Source: Chitinophagaceae bacterium
Lineage (GTDB): Bacteria; Bacteroidota; Bacteroidia; Chitinophagales; Chitinophagaceae
NCBI GenBank assembly: GCA_004173235.1
Contig: SEAC01000025.1
Coordinates: 1-64,000 of the forward strand
Direction of reading: 5' to 3'
DNA: 64,000 nt
The notes beneath the pieces are model-generated. The model did not search any database. It saw only the letters and a program-made list of their open reading frames with translations, and was not told the origin of the DNA. Below are positions 51,915 to 59,905 of the stretch, in pieces. The stretch's first letter is position 1, and every line of letters starts with the position of its first letter. Both the position numbers and the translations under genes were made by a program.

Positions 51915-54900
51915 TTATCGAAGATGTTTCTGGCGGATGGCGTCATAAAGTTCGACGTACGGAGTGGATTTTCCTTCCTTGTCGAACACCGCTTCCCAGG
52001 TGTTCAGCGGCTCCCAGATGAAGGTGCCTTTGCCGCGGTCGTCGGGCAGGCCGAAGGTGACGTCTGCGATCTCCTCCTTCAGTGCCGAATATTCCACCAC
52101 CACCACATCGCGTTCGTAGCGCCGCGCGAGGTCATGAAGGTTATAACGCAGGTCGGCGAGCGTGCCATGCCACTTGGGATAATACGATTCGCCGATGATG
52201 TCGAAAGGCACGCCGCGTTGCAGCATGTTGTTGATGAACCAAACCGATTCATCGTTTTGTCCGCCCAGCGCCACGTGGAGCATCAGCAGGCTTTGCGGCG
52301 CCACTTCACGCACGGCGCGGTGGGCAACAACCAGCAACCGGGCAAGGCTATCGAGGTGCGCAGGATGACCATCGGGCCAGAGGATGCCGTGGTTGATCTC
52401 GTTTCCGCATTGCACCATGTCGGGCTCGGTGCCCTGCGCTTTCAGAGCGTACATCACGCGCCTGGTAAAAGCATACACCGAGTCGCGGAGTAGCAGAAAA
52501 GGAAGACCCTTCCAGGCTGCCGGCTTGTATTGTTTTCCCGGGTCGGCCCAGTAGTCGCTGTAATGAAAATCGAGCAGGAACTTCATCCCCACGGCCTTAA
52601 CGCGCTTTGCCATGGCAAGTGTATGCGCAAGGTCGCAGAAGCCCTTGCCGGGAGAGTAACCGCTGTCGCGCGCTGGCTCGTTGAAGATGCGCAGGCGTAT
52701 GTAGTTGATGCCGTGCTTCTTCAGGATGGTGAACGCATCTCCTTCTACACCTTTGTCGGTAAACTTCACGCCGCGCGCTTCGAGTTGCGGAAGAAAGGAA
52801 ATGTCCGCACCCAGCATGCGGCCCGTTGCACGGCGTGGAAGGTAAGCGGCAACCTTATTCGTTGCCTCCTGCATCGGAACGGTATGAATGTCCGTGCTTC
52901 CTTCCCACAGGCCTTCGCTCTTCGCTTTGAACGCAACAAATGAAGGCGTCCTGCCGGCCTGCACGATCACTTGTGCCTTGCCATTGAAAAGACGGCGCAT
53001 AGCCACCGTGTCGTCGTATTTGTCCTGCTCATGGCTGCTCGGGTCGCCGTTGCCTACCCCAATGATCTTCGCATCTCCGTGCACCGAGAAACGAACGAGG
53101 TGGTTGGCATCCGGAACTTCGCGACCTTCTTTGTCTACGATGCTGATGTTGATCACCGACACATCGTGCCCATCGGCGGTAATGGTAGTGCGATAGGGTG
53201 TAACCACTACTTCGGCAGGAGCACCGGTAGTTTCCACATGCGCCGTCAATTTGCGGCCCTTTTTGTAGGCCACTGCTTCAAGGCGCCCCGGCGCATACGG
53301 CACACTCCATTGCAGGTGCCGGTTGCGAGGCATGTCTTTCCTGCCGAGGCTGGTGCCGTTCAAAAACAGTTCAACGTTATCTGCGTTCGTATTCACCCAC
53401 ACATCGATCGGCTGACCTTCCCTTCCCTTCCAGTTCCAGTGCGGCGAAATATGCAGCACGTCTTTGTCGGTCCACCAACTTTGATAATAGTAGTAGATAT
53501 TTTTTGGAAAGCCGCATACATCCATCCCACCAAAGTGCGAAGAGATATTGGGCCACTGGTAAGGAGTCGGCTCGCCGCGGTAGTCGAAGCCGGTCCAGAT
53601 GAAACCGCCTGCCCAGTACCGGTTTGCGGCCGCGAGTGTCCACCAGGCCTCGGCAGTGGAAGCCCACCAGGGAGCGGTGATATCCTGGTCGGGCACATAG
53701 GCCCGGATGCTGTCCTTTTCGTAAATACCCCTCGTGGTAACGGTGCTTCCCATCTCGGTGCCGATGATCGGCTGCTGCGGGTGATCGCGGTGGTAGTCGG
53801 CAACGCCTTTTTCGCGGTAGTTGAAGCCTCGCACGGGTATCACTTCATTCACACCCTGGAATACGTTGGCCACATCCGCAGCATACGTGCTGGTGCGCGT
53901 GGGATCGAGTTGCTGCTGCACGGCGAGCAGGCTTTGCGCAATGCGACGGCCGCTTGCCTGCGTCTGTATCCAGCCTTCTTCATTACCGATCGACCAGAGA
54001 AATACGGATGGATGATTGCGGTCGCGCTTGATGAGCCGCGTGAATTGGTCCAGGTATTCGGGTGAGCTATTGAGTAATCGTTGCTCGTCGAGCACAAGCA
54101 TGCCCAGGCTGTCGCAGGCATCGAGCAACTCGGGGGTAGGCGCGCCGTGGCTGGTGCGATAGGCATTGCTGCCCATGTCTTTCAGCAGGCGCACGCGGTA
54201 GTATTGCAGGTAGTCGGGCAGCGCCGCTCCTACACCCGCATGGTCGCCGTGGTTGTTGGTACCTTTTAGTTTCAGATGCTTTCCATTGAGGTAAAAGCCG
54301 GTTGCCCCGTCGAAGCGCAGCGTCCGAAAACCGGTGCGGGTAACAAAGCTGTCGACCACGCGTCCGCTGCTCCGCACCAGCGTGATCAACCTGTATAAAT
54401 ACGGATCGTCCACATCCCACAGGCGCACATTGCGAACGGAAATGGTTTGACGGAAGTGCTCTTCGTTGCGGGCAGGAAGGGCACGCGTGCTGCTTTTGCC
54501 CGATGCGACCTTCTTACCCTCCCGGTCCAACAGGTAGTATTCGAGCGAAGCGCCGCTGCCCGCGAGTCCATCGTTGCGCACACCCGTTTCTATCGTGAGC
54601 TGCGCACCCCGCCCGTTGACGGTGCTGTGCACGAATGATGCGCCTTGCGGCACGTGCACGTTGTTGTAGCGGTTTAGCCAAACGTGCCGGTAGATGCCGG
54701 CTCCCTCGTAAAACCAGCCTTCGTACTGCGTGGCATCCACGCGCACTACCACGAGGTTGTCTTTATCGTAATTCAGATAGTCAGTGACATCGTAATTCAC
54801 TCCTATATAGCCGCTCTCATTTCTGCCGAGGTAAAAACCGTTGATCCACACCTGCGCATCGCGAAAGATGCCGTCGAATTGCAACTCATACCGGCTCCCG

Positions 54901-55277
54901 GAATCTTTCCGTGCAAGGGTGAAGCGCTTGCGGTACCAACCGATGCTGGTTTCCGGAAACAATCCACCCACCGGCTTGTAGCCATGCGATTGAACGTCGA
55001 AATTCTTCGTGCTGTCGAACGGCAATTCCACAGCCCAGTCGTGCGGGAGATTCAGCCTGCGCCAGCTACTATCGTTGTACTTTGCATCCAGCGCAGTGCC
55101 GGTAGTTCGCCCCGATTTGGAAAAGATCGCTTCGATGCCGAAGCCGAAATCCTTCGCAGGATCGCCCGCGTGGCCGAAGTGGAAGCGCCAGTCGTCGTCG
55201 AGCAAAACCCTTTGCCGCTGTGCGGAGCAGGCAAGCACGAGGACGATGAAGAACGAAAGTAGCGGCAGTTTTTTCAT
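51915..55277 (-). CDS. GH2 beta-galactosidase fused to GH53 endo-galactanase, 1120 aa
   Basis: The signal has a likely lipobox (VLAC, Cys17). Residues about 25-790 form a GH2 enzyme: sugar-binding domain, Ig-like domain, TIM barrel with acid/base Glu433 (IGNEEGW) and nucleophile Glu508 (GTEMGS), then Ig-like modules. Residues about 820-1115 form a second catalytic unit of family GH53, with LGADISFL, DFHYSDYWADPGKQ, acid/base Glu960 (CGNEINHG) and nucleophile Glu1062 (VVEYSAL). GH53 cuts beta-1,4-galactan inside the chain and GH2 removes galactose ends. Both on one chain would process galactan from polymer to monomer. The gene starts 4 bp after the preceding hydrolase gene. Confidence 0.92.
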   Translation of the reverse strand: MKKLPLLSFFIVLVLACSAQRQRVLLDDDWRFHFGHAGDPAKDFGFGIEAIFSKSGRTTGTALDAKYNDSSWRRLNLPHDWAVELPFDSTKNFDVQSHGYKPVGGLFPETSIGWYRKRFTLARKDSGSRYELQFDGIFRDAQVWINGFYLGRNESGYIGVNYDVTDYLNYDKDNLVVVRVDATQYEGWFYEGAGIYRHVWLNRYNNVHVPQGASFVHSTVNGRGAQLTIETGVRNDGLAGSGASLEYYLLDREGKKVASGKSSTRALPARNEEHFRQTISVRNVRLWDVDDPYLYRLITLVRSSGRVVDSFVTRTGFRTLRFDGATGFYLNGKHLKLKGTNNHGDHAGVGAALPDYLQYYRVRLLKDMGSNAYRTSHGAPTPELLDACDSLGMLVLDEQRLLNSSPEYLDQFTRLIKRDRNHPSVFLWSIGNEEGWIQTQASGRRIAQSLLAVQQQLDPTRTSTYAADVANVFQGVNEVIPVRGFNYREKGVADYHRDHPQQPIIGTEMGSTVTTRGIYEKDSIRAYVPDQDITAPWWASTAEAWWTLAAANRYWAGGFIWTGFDYRGEPTPYQWPNISSHFGGMDVCGFPKNIYYYYQSWWTDKDVLHISPHWNWKGREGQPIDVWVNTNADNVELFLNGTSLGRKDMPRNRHLQWSVPYAPGRLEAVAYKKGRKLTAHVETTGAPAEVVVTPYRTTITADGHDVSVINISIVDKEGREVPDANHLVRFSVHGDAKIIGVGNGDPSSHEQDKYDDTVAMRRLFNGKAQVIVQAGRTPSFVAFKAKSEGLWEGSTDIHTVPMQEATNKVAAYLPRRATGRMLGADISFLPQLEARGVKFTDKGVEGDAFTILKKHGINYIRLRIFNEPARDSGYSPGKGFCDLAHTLAMAKRVKAVGMKFLLDFHYSDYWADPGKQYKPAAWKGLPFLLLRDSVYAFTRRVMYALKAQGTEPDMVQCGNEINHGILWPDGHPAHLDSLARLLVVAHRAVREVAPQSLLMLHVALGGQNDESVWFINNMLQRGVPFDIIGESYYPKWHGTLADLRYNLHDLARRYERDVVVVEYSALKEEIADVTFGLPDDRGKGTFIWEPLNTWEAVFDKEGKSTPYVELYDAIRQKHLR

Positions 55278-55281
55278 ACGC

Positions 55282-57810
55282 TTAGTTGATCAAACGAATG
55301 GACTCGATCCCGATGCTTTGCTTTTTGCCCGCCGCCGCTGCATCGATGTCGTGCCCGAAGGAGCATTCGATCTTGTCGAGTTCCGCCAGGTCGAACGGCG
55401 AGCTTGCATCGCTGGTAAATGTGAGCGGCTGGAAACCGGGATATGGGCGTGGCAGTAAGAGGTAGCCGCCGCGCACAAAAGAGGTCAACGGTATTTCTAC
55501 GGTCGCAGTAGCGGGCGTCAATGCAGCATCCGCCTCCACGCTCCGACCGTGGCGGTCGATAAGGCGGATGCGCACCTTCCTTCCTTCTGCCGAGCGGCCG
55601 CGCACGGCGATTCGCGCGAGCTCGGAAAGCGGCCTGTCTTTCAGCACATCGCCGGTAAGCACCTGCCACGCGAGGATCGCCCCCTCTTTGGGTTCATTCA
55701 TCGTAGCGCGCAATTGCAGTGCCTGCGCATCATCATTATAGGTATATCCGATCGCGTCCTTACGCCAGTCGCCCACCATCGTCATCATCCGCGCGCGATC
55801 GCGCTCCGGTGCAAAAAGGATGATGGCTGCGTTGGCAGGCAGGATGCGCAATCGGTAGCGCTCTTCGCCCACGTAATCCCAGGCATATGGGTTACCCTTT
55901 GCAGCTCCGGGAAATACGTGCCATGCGCCGCCTGTCTGCTGCACCAAAATACGGTATTCCAAGAGGCCTGCTTCCTGCATTTCTGCGGGCAGTTCGGCCA
56001 CGTACGCATTACCGGCGCGTCGCTGCATTTGCACCGTTTTCCATTTATTGAGCGAGTGCCGTAGTTCTACGGATACTTTGTCGGCCTCCTGGAGACCAGC
56101 GATCTGCGCGCGCACTTGAACAGGCATACCAGCAAAAGCTTCCGACACGGTTTCATCCAGGCAAAAGGGCGCACCGGCGTAATCCTTTGGTGCGAAGAAA
56201 GGAACACGCACACCCGCTACGGGAGCCGCCCCAAGCTCGTACACGCCGGGACGCAACAACAAACCATTCGCGTCTGCCGCTACCACACCGCGGTTGGCGC
56301 TATCCAGCCCAACAGCTTTGAAACCCGTTGAAAGGCCGGGCAGCTGCAACTGCATCTTGTTGGCTGCATAATGAATCCGCACTGCGTCGCGCGAAGGAGC
56401 GGCCTTGCCAAATGGGTCATTCACTACCAGCGCATCGGGGTACAATTCCAGGCGCCAGTTGCCATTGGGCAAGCGGTCGAGGAAGTATGCGCCGGAGCCT
56501 TCGTATTGCACCACCGGCGACGAACCAACGCCCGCAACATGCCGTAGTGTGGCGGCGTTGCGCGGAATGGTTGTCGTTCGATTCGAATAAAAAAATGCAG
56601 TGTCGCTATTCATCTCGCTGAGGTCCTGCGTGTAGCTCACGCGGAACACATCGAAGGATGTGTCGGCAGGAAAACGACCCCAGCTTTTGCCCCGCGGCAG
56701 CTGGCGGAACGCCTTCCCTGCAATGAGCATGGAAATAGCTTTGCCGGGCGTATAAGCAAGGTTGAGAAAATGCGTCTGGTATTCCGTGTTTGCATGGGCC
56801 GTATGCATCGGGTCGTAGGCAAACTGTGTGGCCCATTGAAAGCCGGCCGACCGGAAGGCCCGCGCCATCGCCGGGTACATATTCGATTGCAGCACATCGC
56901 CCGCGTCGAACTCATATACCATCAGCGCGCGTTTGCGCAATGCAGGCAGCGAATCGAAAAATGGAATTCTGTATTCGTCCACGTTGGGCAGGAAGTTGCC
57001 TTTTTGTTCATGGTTGGCAACAAGCCCTGTTGGATACCACTGAAAGCTGTGGCCGTCTACGTTTGCCGCCACCACCGCGCCTGCATAGGAAGGCGATTCG
57101 CTGATGTTGTAGAATACCGGCTTCGTCCAGCCCGAACTACGCACGGCAGCGGCGAGGCGGTTCACATATTCCGTGGTGCGCTCGCGCGGACCGCTGTGGT
57201 GCGGCTCGTTGTTGATCTCCATCGCGATCACATCAGGATCCTGGACGTAACTGAGCTTTGTGTAAGGATTGACGTGCGCGAAGAATTGCTTCAGGTAGCG
57301 CTCTTGCGCTACGATCGCTTCCTCCTTTACCACGCTTTGACCCTTTCCGTATTTGGTTGCAAAGCCCGGCGTCTTTTCATCGCGCTCGGGGTAACCGTTG
57401 CCCCAGAAAGCGATAGGCGTAACGAGTATTTTAATGTTCCGCTCTTTCAGCCGCATCAGCAGGTAGTCGAACAGGCGCAGGTGCTCGTTGTTGAGCAAAT
57501 TGCCTGCGGAGTCGGAGATCTCTACGTCCCAAACGTGCACGCGAAACGCATCGAGACCGAGCCGCGCCAGGTGCGCCACATCCGCGTCGATGGCCTTCTC
57601 CAGGTCGATGCCCAGCGCACGGTGCGACCGGTAGCCGTATGCAAAGGGAACCGTGTAGTTGGTGCCAAAGAAAGCAGCTTCGCCACCACCCCTGGTATAA
57701 CGAAGCACTCCGGCGCCATCCACATACACCAGGTTGGTGCTACGTGTTTGCGTAAACCCGTTTAGTGAAAGCAGGAACAGCAGCGAAGAGAACAGGGTCT
57801 TCATCATCAT
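55282..57810 (-). CDS. Clan GH-A secreted glycoside hydrolase (cellulase/galactosidase-like), 842 aa
   Basis: A signal peptide (residues about 1-25) precedes a TIM-barrel domain to about residue 370. Acid/base Glu202 lies in EINNEPHHSG and nucleophile Glu300 in YEFDAGD, the spacing of clan GH-A. The remaining 450 residues are beta-sandwich domains, the last ending IGIESIRLIN, probably carbohydrate-binding. The exact GH family is not clear to me; GH5-like or a galactosidase family are options. The start at 57810 overlaps the GH53 stop in an ATGA junction (MMMK; two later Met codons are also possible). It is in the galactan operon. Confidence 0.82.
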   Translation of the reverse strand: MMMKTLFSSLLFLLSLNGFTQTRSTNLVYVDGAGVLRYTRGGGEAAFFGTNYTVPFAYGYRSHRALGIDLEKAIDADVAHLARLGLDAFRVHVWDVEISDSAGNLLNNEHLRLFDYLLMRLKERNIKILVTPIAFWGNGYPERDEKTPGFATKYGKGQSVVKEEAIVAQERYLKQFFAHVNPYTKLSYVQDPDVIAMEINNEPHHSGPRERTTEYVNRLAAAVRSSGWTKPVFYNISESPSYAGAVVAANVDGHSFQWYPTGLVANHEQKGNFLPNVDEYRIPFFDSLPALRKRALMVYEFDAGDVLQSNMYPAMARAFRSAGFQWATQFAYDPMHTAHANTEYQTHFLNLAYTPGKAISMLIAGKAFRQLPRGKSWGRFPADTSFDVFRVSYTQDLSEMNSDTAFFYSNRTTTIPRNAATLRHVAGVGSSPVVQYEGSGAYFLDRLPNGNWRLELYPDALVVNDPFGKAAPSRDAVRIHYAANKMQLQLPGLSTGFKAVGLDSANRGVVAADANGLLLRPGVYELGAAPVAGVRVPFFAPKDYAGAPFCLDETVSEAFAGMPVQVRAQIAGLQEADKVSVELRHSLNKWKTVQMQRRAGNAYVAELPAEMQEAGLLEYRILVQQTGGAWHVFPGAAKGNPYAWDYVGEERYRLRILPANAAIILFAPERDRARMMTMVGDWRKDAIGYTYNDDAQALQLRATMNEPKEGAILAWQVLTGDVLKDRPLSELARIAVRGRSAEGRKVRIRLIDRHGRSVEADAALTPATATVEIPLTSFVRGGYLLLPRPYPGFQPLTFTSDASSPFDLAELDKIECSFGHDIDAAAAGKKQSIGIESIRLIN

Positions 57811-58838
57811 TGAAATGCATTGAGTGCGATGGTGGGACGGCCATTGTTGTCGAATGCGCCAAGCGTGTAGCCGCTCCAACCTGGAGGCGTTTCGGGTTCC
57901 CAATACAAAACGCCGAGACCCTTGTGATTGGGCACGGACCGCACCTTCGCAATGAGGTCGGCGAGGAACTGTCCGCAACGATCGGGGCTATCCCAGGGCA
58001 TGCCTACTTCCACCACCATTACTTCTTTGCCATAGCGGGTCACCATGTCGTTCATGTTGTTGAGCGCCTGCACATTGATATTGCCCCAGCCGTTGATATC
58101 CGGATAAAGAGAAAGCCCGATCACATCCCAGCGCGCGCCGTTGCTCAGCAATCCGTCGAAGAGCCAGCGATACAATGCGTTGTCGGAGCCATTGGAAAGA
58201 TGCACGATCACCTTGGCATTTGGAAACACGCCCTTCACGGCATCGTATCCCGAATTGACCAGCTGCGCGAAGTTGCTCATGTTGGTTGATGCGCGTCCGT
58301 CGGGCCACAGCATCCCGTTGTTGGTTTCATTGCCCACCTGCACCCACTCGGGCGTGATGCCTGCGTTTTGAAGCGTAGCGAGCACGTCGGTGGTGTGTGT
58401 GGCAAGTGCGGAGCGCAAACCGTTGAAATCGAGCGCGGCCCACGATACGGGCTTCGTTTGCTGACCGGGATCGGCCCAGGAGTCGCTGTAGTGAAAATCG
58501 ATCATCAACCGCATTCCCAAAGCCTTTGCACGCTGTGCCTTTGCAAGCACGTCGGCCTTGTTGTTCCAACCGCCGGCAGGGTTCACCCACACACGAAGCC
58601 GGATGGTGTTCATACCAAGGCTTTTCAGCAACGCCATGCCTTCGCGCTGCGTGCCACCGGCATCGTAAAACCGTTTGCCCGCCGATTCGAGCTCGGTGAT
58701 CCAGCTTACATCGGCACCCTTCGCAAGCTGGAAGGTGTCGGCAGCAGGTGGAGCAGGCGTTGCCGGTGCCGGAGCAGTTTCTTTTTTACCACAGGCACCA
58801 AGGAGGAGAAGCAGCGGAAGTACAAGGAGTTTTTTCAT
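57807..58838 (-). CDS. GH53 endo-beta-1,4-galactanase lipoprotein, 343 aa
   Basis: The lipoprotein signal ends at Cys16 (LGAC), followed by an Ala/Pro linker. The catalytic domain is GH53: KGADVSWITELES, RLRVWVNP, DFHYSDSWADPGQQ, acid/base Glu in QVGNETNNGMLWP and nucleophile Glu in VVEVGMPW. It cuts beta-1,4-galactan of pectin side chains at the cell surface. The start at 58838 overlaps the LacI stop (ATGA), and the stop overlaps the next hydrolase start. It is a single-domain relative of the GH53 half of the fusion at 51915. Confidence 0.94.
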   Translation of the reverse strand: MKKLLVLPLLLLLGACGKKETAPAPATPAPPAADTFQLAKGADVSWITELESAGKRFYDAGGTQREGMALLKSLGMNTIRLRVWVNPAGGWNNKADVLAKAQRAKALGMRLMIDFHYSDSWADPGQQTKPVSWAALDFNGLRSALATHTTDVLATLQNAGITPEWVQVGNETNNGMLWPDGRASTNMSNFAQLVNSGYDAVKGVFPNAKVIVHLSNGSDNALYRWLFDGLLSNGARWDVIGLSLYPDINGWGNINVQALNNMNDMVTRYGKEVMVVEVGMPWDSPDRCGQFLADLIAKVRSVPNHKGLGVLYWEPETPPGWSGYTLGAFDNNGRPTIALNAFQ

Positions 58839-59778
58839 ATCGTATTTCGTTGACTGGATTCGCGGATGATCAGTTTGGGTTCGAGCACAAGACGGCGGAC
58901 GTCGGCACCATAGAATCGGTCGTTTGCCGACAACTCGAAGAAGAGTCGCGCAGCTTCCTCGCCCATGCGGATCGTTTGCTGGTCGATGCTGGTGAGGGAC
59001 GGTGTGATATGGGCGCCGAAGGTTTCGTTTGCAAAGCCCACCAGGCCTACTTCGTGCGGAACCGAAATGCCGTTTGCCCGCAGCACCTGCAGGGCGCCAA
59101 GCGCGGTGAAGTCTTCCACGCAACAAACGGCGTCAGGTTTCTTTTTTTGTTGGAGCAAGGCCTCCATGCAGGCGGCGCCCGATTCAATGGAAACATCGCC
59201 ATGCTTCACCCACGCGGCGGCTGCCTTGAGCCCGCAATCGGCAAGCGCATCGTGGTAGCCTTGCAGGCGTTGCTGCCAGATGGGAACGTGCGGCTGCCCG
59301 CCGATGAATGCGATGTGCCGGTAACCCTGCTCTGCCAGGTGACGGGTGGCGCGGTAAGCACCAAGCCGGTCATCGATGGAAACGGAGGGCACCGGCAGCA
59401 GCGCATTCACACGGTCGAACAAAACGATGGGAACGCCCTGCTTCTGCAGCGCTTCCCAGTGTGCGGTGTCGGTTGTTTGTTTCGCGATGGAAGCCAGCAC
59501 GCCATCTACCTGCGAGCGAAGAAAGGTGTCGACGCCGCGACGCTCCCATTCTTCCGATTCATTGGACTGGTAAATGAGGACGTTGTATCCCTGCTCGGTG
59601 GCCACTTTTTCGATGCCGTGAATGACGGAGCCGAAGAAGTTGATCTCCGCGCTCGGGATCATCACGCCAAGGATGCGCGACTTGCCGAGGCGAAGGGAAG
59701 AAGCAATGCGGTTGACACCGTGGCGGCATTCACGTTGAGGTGGCGGGCAATGTCCTGGAGCGTTGCTTTACGGGCCAA
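58835..59778 (-). pseudogene. LacI-family regulator with internal deletion and frameshift
   Basis: The N-terminal piece reads ARKATLQDIARHLNVNAATVS from a likely TTG start at 59778. An upstream ATG at 59847 is possible but adds an atypical leader. The other frame continues RIASSLRLGKSRILGVMIPS and then a full periplasmic-binding-like effector domain to 58835. Between TVS and NRIASS the second half of the DNA-binding domain and hinge, about 30-35 residues, is missing, and the frame shifts at about 59713-59716. The effector part (LIYQSNESEEWERRG, PIVLFDRVN, AFIGGQPH, VGFANETFGAHITPSLTSI) is intact. It would normally repress the downstream galactan genes; as it stands it cannot bind DNA normally. 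Confidence 0.82.
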
Positions 59779-59862
59779 TGTGCAATCGTTTGCATAAAAG
59801 TAGGAGGCGGCCGTTACCGCCGCGGTTTTTGTGTATGAAGTACACATCCCGTTTTCGTACCC

Positions 59863-59870
59863 TATCTTTA
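59863..59870 (+). promoter_or_regulatory. -7 box of the GH63-like gene
   Basis: TATCTTTA (then G) matches 7 of 8 positions of TAnnTTTG, 36 bp before the chosen start at 59906. The same string TATCTTTAG recurs at 62567. Confidence 0.45.
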
Positions 59871-59905
59871 GAAGTCTTTATTTACGCTTCGCCAAAGCCT
59901 TGCAC

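Noticed and set aside
50234..59778. Classical SusCD-type polysaccharide utilisation locus
   Set aside because: No SusC- or SusD-like gene is present between the GH genes and the symporter. The only TonB receptor is 37 kb away, in another operon.
59662..59847. Programmed frameshift in the LacI gene
   Set aside because: A shift alone would not restore the missing half of the HTH and hinge, about 30-35 residues. No slippery sequence or stem is evident, so a deletion is the simpler view.
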